From the NCBI RefSeq assembly GCF_008831285.2, contig NW_022204507.1, forward strand, positions 6,654,174-6,718,173: 64,000 nucleotides of DNA, read 5' to 3'. This stretch comes from Nymphaea colorata. Lineage: Eukaryota; Streptophyta; Magnoliopsida; Nymphaeales; Nymphaeaceae. Position 1 is the first letter of the stretch, and every line of letters begins with the position of its first letter. Below are positions 59,000-64,000 of the stretch, one piece after another. A program made the translations under genes and the position numbers. The notes below the pieces were generated by a model. That model was not told the DNA's origin. It searched no databases and saw only the letters and a program-made list of their open reading frames with translations.

Positions 59000-60100
59000 T
59001 ATCTGAATTTTCAAAGTTCATTGTGTCTTTACATGCTCAAGGATTTGTTCAATGTTCTGCATTTTTATCTGGTGGCATAGAATGCGTAATGTTATATCTA
59101 GTTATTTGTTGTGTCGATTAAATAATGGTTGGACAGAGTATACAGGATAAATTTATAGCTGGAAAGATTGTACTTTCCAGCCGAGATGTAACATGTACCC
59201 TTGAACCATTATAAGCTTGATAAATTCTGCCATCAATTACAAAATGTGCAATAACCTTTGACTTTTAGATATATTATTTGTTTATTCTTAAAAAATATTC
59301 ATGCAATAGAAAACAAGGTTTCCAGCCTCTGAACAAGCCTGCGATTATGGATTTTTCCAAAAGCCTTTACTTTTGCGGGAATGTGCAATAATCCAAACTC
59401 ATTCCGGCTATCGCTTCCAAAATATACTACTTAGCTTCATATTCGTGACATTCCCAGTAAAATGATCAACTCCATGATTAAACTCATCTCTGGAATCTTA
59501 GTTGTTGATATTGTTCGTCCCACTTGGGAGCAAACAAAAGAGAACAAGTCACTTGGTGTTTTATTAGTTTTCCAATATGAAACACTGCCAAGGAAGAGAT
59601 TATTATTCTAGTTGGCATACCATGATCTCTATCGTGTGGATTTGGGCCTCGAAACATATTACAATATTAAAATATTAGATCACCTGAACTCTACGTGTGG
59701 GTAAAATAAACTAAGCGCTAGTGCCGGCATGTAACTAGTATGATTTTGAGATATGATATGGATTGGTTGACATGTGATGAGAAAACAAAAAACTACATTA
59801 AAAAACTAGCAAACCATGGCATAGAAAGCAAATGCCTACACAATCATGATAAAGCTTTTGTTTTTCAGGTAAAAGGCCCAACCGAGGCTTGGGTTTGATG
59901 AATATTTCGTCAACTAAATTACATCATTCTTGGTGGATTGAATCCAATCTTATATTTTATAATAGCTGTTTTGGACATGACTTCTTTTCATTTACCAATC
60001 AAAATGAAGTTTTCCAGTTTTAAATGTTTCAACATTAATTTTGTCATATTTGTGCCCCCCAATCCGCTCTTCGTGTAATTAATTAGGAATTATGCTACTA
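59000..60100. other. repeat-module sequence without gene
   Basis: Mirror of 17,180-18,300. Non-coding by inspection. Confidence 0.5.
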
Positions 60101-60114
60101 AAATGGTAGGCCTC

Positions 60115-60320
60115 TATCAGGGGGTGGAGGGAAGGGGAACCGGCAGGGCCCTTGGCTCCCTTCAGATTTTAAAAAATAAAACTTTAAAAATTTATATGTA
60201 ATCTAAAAAATTTTAGTTTAGTATATTTAAAAATTTTGAAAATTTTTATTTCGGCTCTTGTTAAAATTTTGAAACTATAATTTGGGTCCTGCGATAGAAA
60301 CTTCCTGGCTCTACCCTTGA
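60115..60320. mobile_element. TIR insertion, right-arm copy
   Basis: Mirror of 16,970-17,175, ends ATCAGGGGGTGGAGGG and CTCTACCCTTGATCTC. Its presence in both B arms and absence from both A arms dates it before the B duplication. Confidence 0.5.
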
Positions 60321-60827
60321 TCTCTATGACTTTTTTTTTTACGGAGGCATTCGGCTGTCATAAAGATTGAGAAGAATTTAGCAGTTGTAAAAGCAATTCA
60401 AATTCAACCAGTACTGCTAACACATCAGCATTCTTCTATGCTTGTGAAACAGGTGGGGATTTTGAGTGGGGATTTTCGGGTTGCAAGGTGCACCAATCCT
60501 ACCCATTTGTCGTTATGTGGCTCTGCAACACACTTAATTAATTGTATATATTTCGAGGTGGAAAACGATAAAAAAAGAATAGAATCGGTCAGGCTGCTCA
60601 TTCAATCGCTTCATTTTGTGAGCCAGAAAAAGGTTTAATTGAATAAGCAAATGAAATAAAAGCAAATAACCTTTAAAATAATATTATTTAAACAAAAAAC
60701 CAACATGAACTAAGAGGCGGCGAATTTGTTGGTCACAAAAATTGATTTGGCAGATTTGAGAAGGGCAATTCAAACAATCGATATATATAGATATATATGG
60801 AGTAATATGCATATTTTCACGTGAGCA

Positions 60828-61050
60828 AAATCTTAACAACCTACCTCATGAAAAGAAGTTCAAAGCTTCTCACCATTCTTTCAAACTCTAAGGTCTGAAT
60901 CTGTGTCCGTACCAGCGATAGCAAGGGTGCAGCCTTAAACTTTAGGTACTGCACCTCACTACTTAAGGCATGAGGGCATGATGCTCATGAGAATCGAACT
61001 AGAGACTTGCCTCTTTATAAGTCTTTAACCTAACCAAGTACGCTATAGCT
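60828..61050 (-). mobile_element. tRNA-derived SINE, copy 4
   Basis: Mirror of the 16.3-kb copy. Minus-strand B box-like TAGTTCGATTC at about 60,991-61,001, A box degraded. Confidence 0.6.
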
Positions 61051-61121
61051 ATTGAGAAACAGTTGCGTACATATTGAGTAGGATGATTGAAATGATAATT
61101 TTATATATCACTAATAAAAAT

Positions 61122-61154
<33 letters not shown>

Positions 61155-61920
61155 AGGTATGGCCATGCTTATTTCTCTTGATAGGTGGCCTCCATGACAG
61201 TGTCAAAGCAAAGGCCCCTTGACATGAAAGTGCCCGCAGTTTTTGTGGTATTTACTTAAACGTGCGAAGCAGTTTACAGCAAGCTTTACATGTATATATC
61301 TATACGTGCACAAAACACAACACAAACCACTGTGGTTGAAGAGACAGCAGCTCGCTAGAAGGGATTTTAGGCTCGCAAATATTGAACAGGGATCATAATG
61401 AAGCACAGGCGGTGGAGTTAACAGGTATCATCTGTCTAAGCACTCTATTCCGTGTCATTGGCCTCTAGCTAGCTACTACTATACCTTCATCACCTTTGCC
61501 ATCACTATTTCCCCTTGTGAATATGCTATATCTCTCACTAGTGGTAAGTTCTAATACTTTTGCGGATTTTTTTTGCAGTTTTTGCCAATTTCAATCCCAA
61601 TGATGACATCTGCGGGCAAAATCCTTCTGTAGTTATTCACTATCCCAGAAGTGGTGCCCCACGCAGCACCAGGACATATGTAGGTAAGCAAGCAAATCTG
61701 GTTATATGCACAGACCTGTGCACAAATGCATTGAGCATAGGCTCCTGCGCATGACCAATTACTCCTAAATGTGGGCAAGGTTCCCAGTACAAGTGGGCCA
61801 AGATATACTTGACTTTTTTTAAAAGACTGCACCTAACCAGTTTTGGTAAGTGATCACCATTTTGTTTGGGTTTCAAGAACAAAACGTGCATTGTTTCCAT
61901 GAAAATGTCAATTTTCTTAT

Positions 61921-61921
<1 letters not shown>

Positions 61922-61959
<38 letters not shown>

Positions 61960-61982
61960 GAGAGAGAGAGAGAGAGAGAGGG
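61922..61982. repeat. (TA)n-(GA)n compound microsatellite
   Basis: Mirror of the (CT)(TA) arrays at 15,310-15,365. Flanks the MITE at 61,989. Confidence 0.92.
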
Positions 61983-61988
61983 AGGGAG

Positions 61989-62213
61989 AATGGTGACTGA
62001 ATGTTCAGAGTCACCCTCATTTAAGCAGCGCCGTTCGATCTATTATGATAGACGGTTAAGAGAAAAACAATGAAAAAATGGTGATTGACTTTTTGTCATT
62101 TAATATTAGTTTCCATCTTTTTTTTCCATGTTTTTCTCTCAACCACATATCTGTATTAGATGGACGGCCTTGGTTACATGGCGGGGTGACTCTTAATAGC
62201 TAGAGTCACCATT
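61989..62213. mobile_element. MITE-like element, GTGACTCTAG family, right-arm copy
   Basis: Ends AATGGTGACTGAATGTTCAGAG and, inverted, AAATGGTGACTCTAGCTATT. Mirror of 15,072-15,293. Flanked on both sides by TA/GA arrays. Confidence 0.6.
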
Positions 62214-62236
62214 TACTCTAGATGAATGGTCATGTT

Positions 62237-62365
<129 letters not shown>

Positions 62366-62740
62366 GTTGGCAGAAACAAGACCACTTGGGTAAGAGGGAA
62401 AAAACAAACCCATCAAAATTAATTATTAAAATATTTGCTTTTACAATCTCACCTTATAAATATGACCTTAAACAATAATTTTGTGAGCAACTAATATTAA
62501 GTTATTTTTTTCTTCCTTAAGTAATGTTTTCTTAATCATAAAAAATGAAAGACTCTTATAACATCAAAATTTTGGTAATGAAAAGATTAATTTTAAAAAT
62601 GGAAGTCTGAACTAAAGCATGATTTACATTAAACTAGTGTTTATAAACACACTAGATGGTTCATTTTTTGTTTAAAACACTGTTTAACAGAAATTTAAGA
62701 GGCTTGGCTTTTATCATTACCCAAATGGCCTAGTACATAT

Positions 62741-62746
62741 ATATAG

Positions 62747-62781
<35 letters not shown>

Positions 62782-62782
62782 A
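62741..62782. repeat. (TA)n-(TG)n microsatellite
   Basis: Mirror of the CACACA-ATATAT array at 14,511-14,540. Confidence 0.9.
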
Positions 62783-64000
62783 AACCACAAGATCCGCCCC
62801 TTGTAGTGGCATGGACACCTTCTTAGAAGGTAGTTTTAAAGTACAAATCAATTTCTATGAATGCCAAAAGAAAAATCCTTGAATTTCTGGACATAATTAA
62901 ACAAGATTAGAAACATTAATTAATCTACCTCAATTATGGATGATAATTTTTCATAGTTAAATAGTCTAACCATCTTGAGTCCGTGACACAGCCTCTGCCC
63001 TCGCTGACCAGCTTCATTAGGTAAATAGATTGGGCAACACCCAGGTTTATTGGGCCCAAGGATCGAGTTCTTGACATAGTCAAGACCAGTAACTAATGAA
63101 GCCCCTCCCTATGGCGGGTCAAGCCCAAGGTTCGATCATAGTTTAAACTGGTGCGTGAGAGAAAAATAACATCCAGTTATTAACTGGATTCGGGTGTCTT
63201 AGATAGTTATAAACCTAAGTCTAGATTTGATCTGAGTGAAATTCTGAGCCATTTTACAGTAAATATAGGATTTAAAATTACTTGAACCCAATTTTGAGCT
63301 GATCGATCTCCAAGTACGCACTGCAAAATCAACTCCAACGTAGAACCAATTCGGACCCAATTAGGCTGGACTCAAGAAAACTCGATAGAATCCCTCCGCT
63401 CTCTCCTGTTCCACCCCCAGCCTGCCTGGTGATTTCACTTGCATCCTCTACCTTTAAGCTATAAACAATTTACGAGTCTCCTTAATTCGCCATGCAAGAA
63501 AGGGGTACTTGATTCTTCTGTATGCAAAACAGCTGAAACAAGACATGAAAAATATGCAACTCTTAATATCAGGCTGTTTGGCAATGAAAACAATTTGTAA
63601 ACTATTCTATTAATATGTTTTAAAGATTGGGACAGATTTATGAAACACATTTGCTGGAATGTTTCATAAATCTGTCTAGAAATTTTTTTGGGCATATTTA
63701 TAAAATAGTTACAAGCTGTTTCTTTTGTCAATTGGGCATTTAAGTTAACAATCCTACATATAGATGGCCCGTTTCGGCCTTGGAAAAATTAGAAACATCT
63801 AGAAACTCAACTAGCATAAGCCAAATAATCATGTCATGACATGGAAAGGACGGCTGTAAGGAAATATATTAACTGTTGTTGTAATATGAAAGAATTTCAG
63901 GATATTTATAGAACATTTGGGAGATCCGATCATATTTCTCTTTGAATAAAACACCTGTCATCGGAGAAAAGGAGAGAAAGGCCTTAGCCACATAAAGAGG

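Overview
The window looks like nuclear DNA of a flowering plant. It has GT-AG introns with plant-style TATA promoters, fragments of a plant PLS-type PPR gene with an E motif, Ty1/copia reverse-transcriptase remnants, a tRNA-derived SINE, several MITE-like inverted-repeat elements and very long (TA)n arrays. A run of exactly 100 N (1087-1186) marks a scaffold gap. I cannot name the species. No rRNA, tRNA, CRISPR or bacterial-type gene was seen.

Most of the window (5.8-64.0 kb) is built from a few modules copied several times in both orientations. Module B occupies 12.5-24.7 kb. It recurs inverted at 64.0->55.4 kb, inverted with an internal deletion at 48.8->43.8 kb, and partly in direct orientation at 5.8-8.2 kb. 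Module A occupies 28.4-36.2 kb. It recurs inverted at 55.4->48.8 kb and, as its right part, directly at 8.3-12.5 kb. The net result is an imperfect palindrome: left arm 13.3-36.2 kb, right arm 48.8-64.0 kb and a spacer of about 12.6 kb. The left arm carries an extra 5.2 kb (23.2-28.4 kb). The spacer holds a broken PPR gene, a GAGC-rich hAT-like element and a third partial B copy.

The recurring gene appears to be a small C2-domain protein gene of plant type. I assembled its exon plan by comparing copies. A short first exon ends in phase 1 behind a conserved TATA promoter. Exon 2 carries a DP-[CS]-V-[CV]-I-x-Y core. Exon 3 continues the C2 strands, exon 4 has the pattern V-L-K-K-G-K-D-E, and exon 5 is a G-T-I-T-I-E-L strand. 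The last exon is a variable tail, which in the 44-kb copy is a Gly/Ala/Ser/His-rich repeat. Copies lie at 5.7-6.7 (-), 11.2-15.9 (-), 23.8-27.9 (-), 31.3-31.8 (-, first exons only), 34.9-36.3 (-), 44.2-44.6 (+), 48.8-50.1 (+) and 61.4->64 kb (+). No copy is demonstrably intact. The 27.9-kb copy has the best 5' half and the 44-kb copy the best 3' half.

Outside these modules, 1-5.5 kb holds an unidentified TATA-plus-ATG segment next to the gap, a GA-rich minisatellite and AT-rich sequence ending in a TGTTAACACC-type LTR terminus. Several duplicated blocks differ by short local tandem duplications (19, 42, 123 and about 369 bp) present in only one copy. These differences and the nested transposon insertions let the order of events be partly reconstructed.
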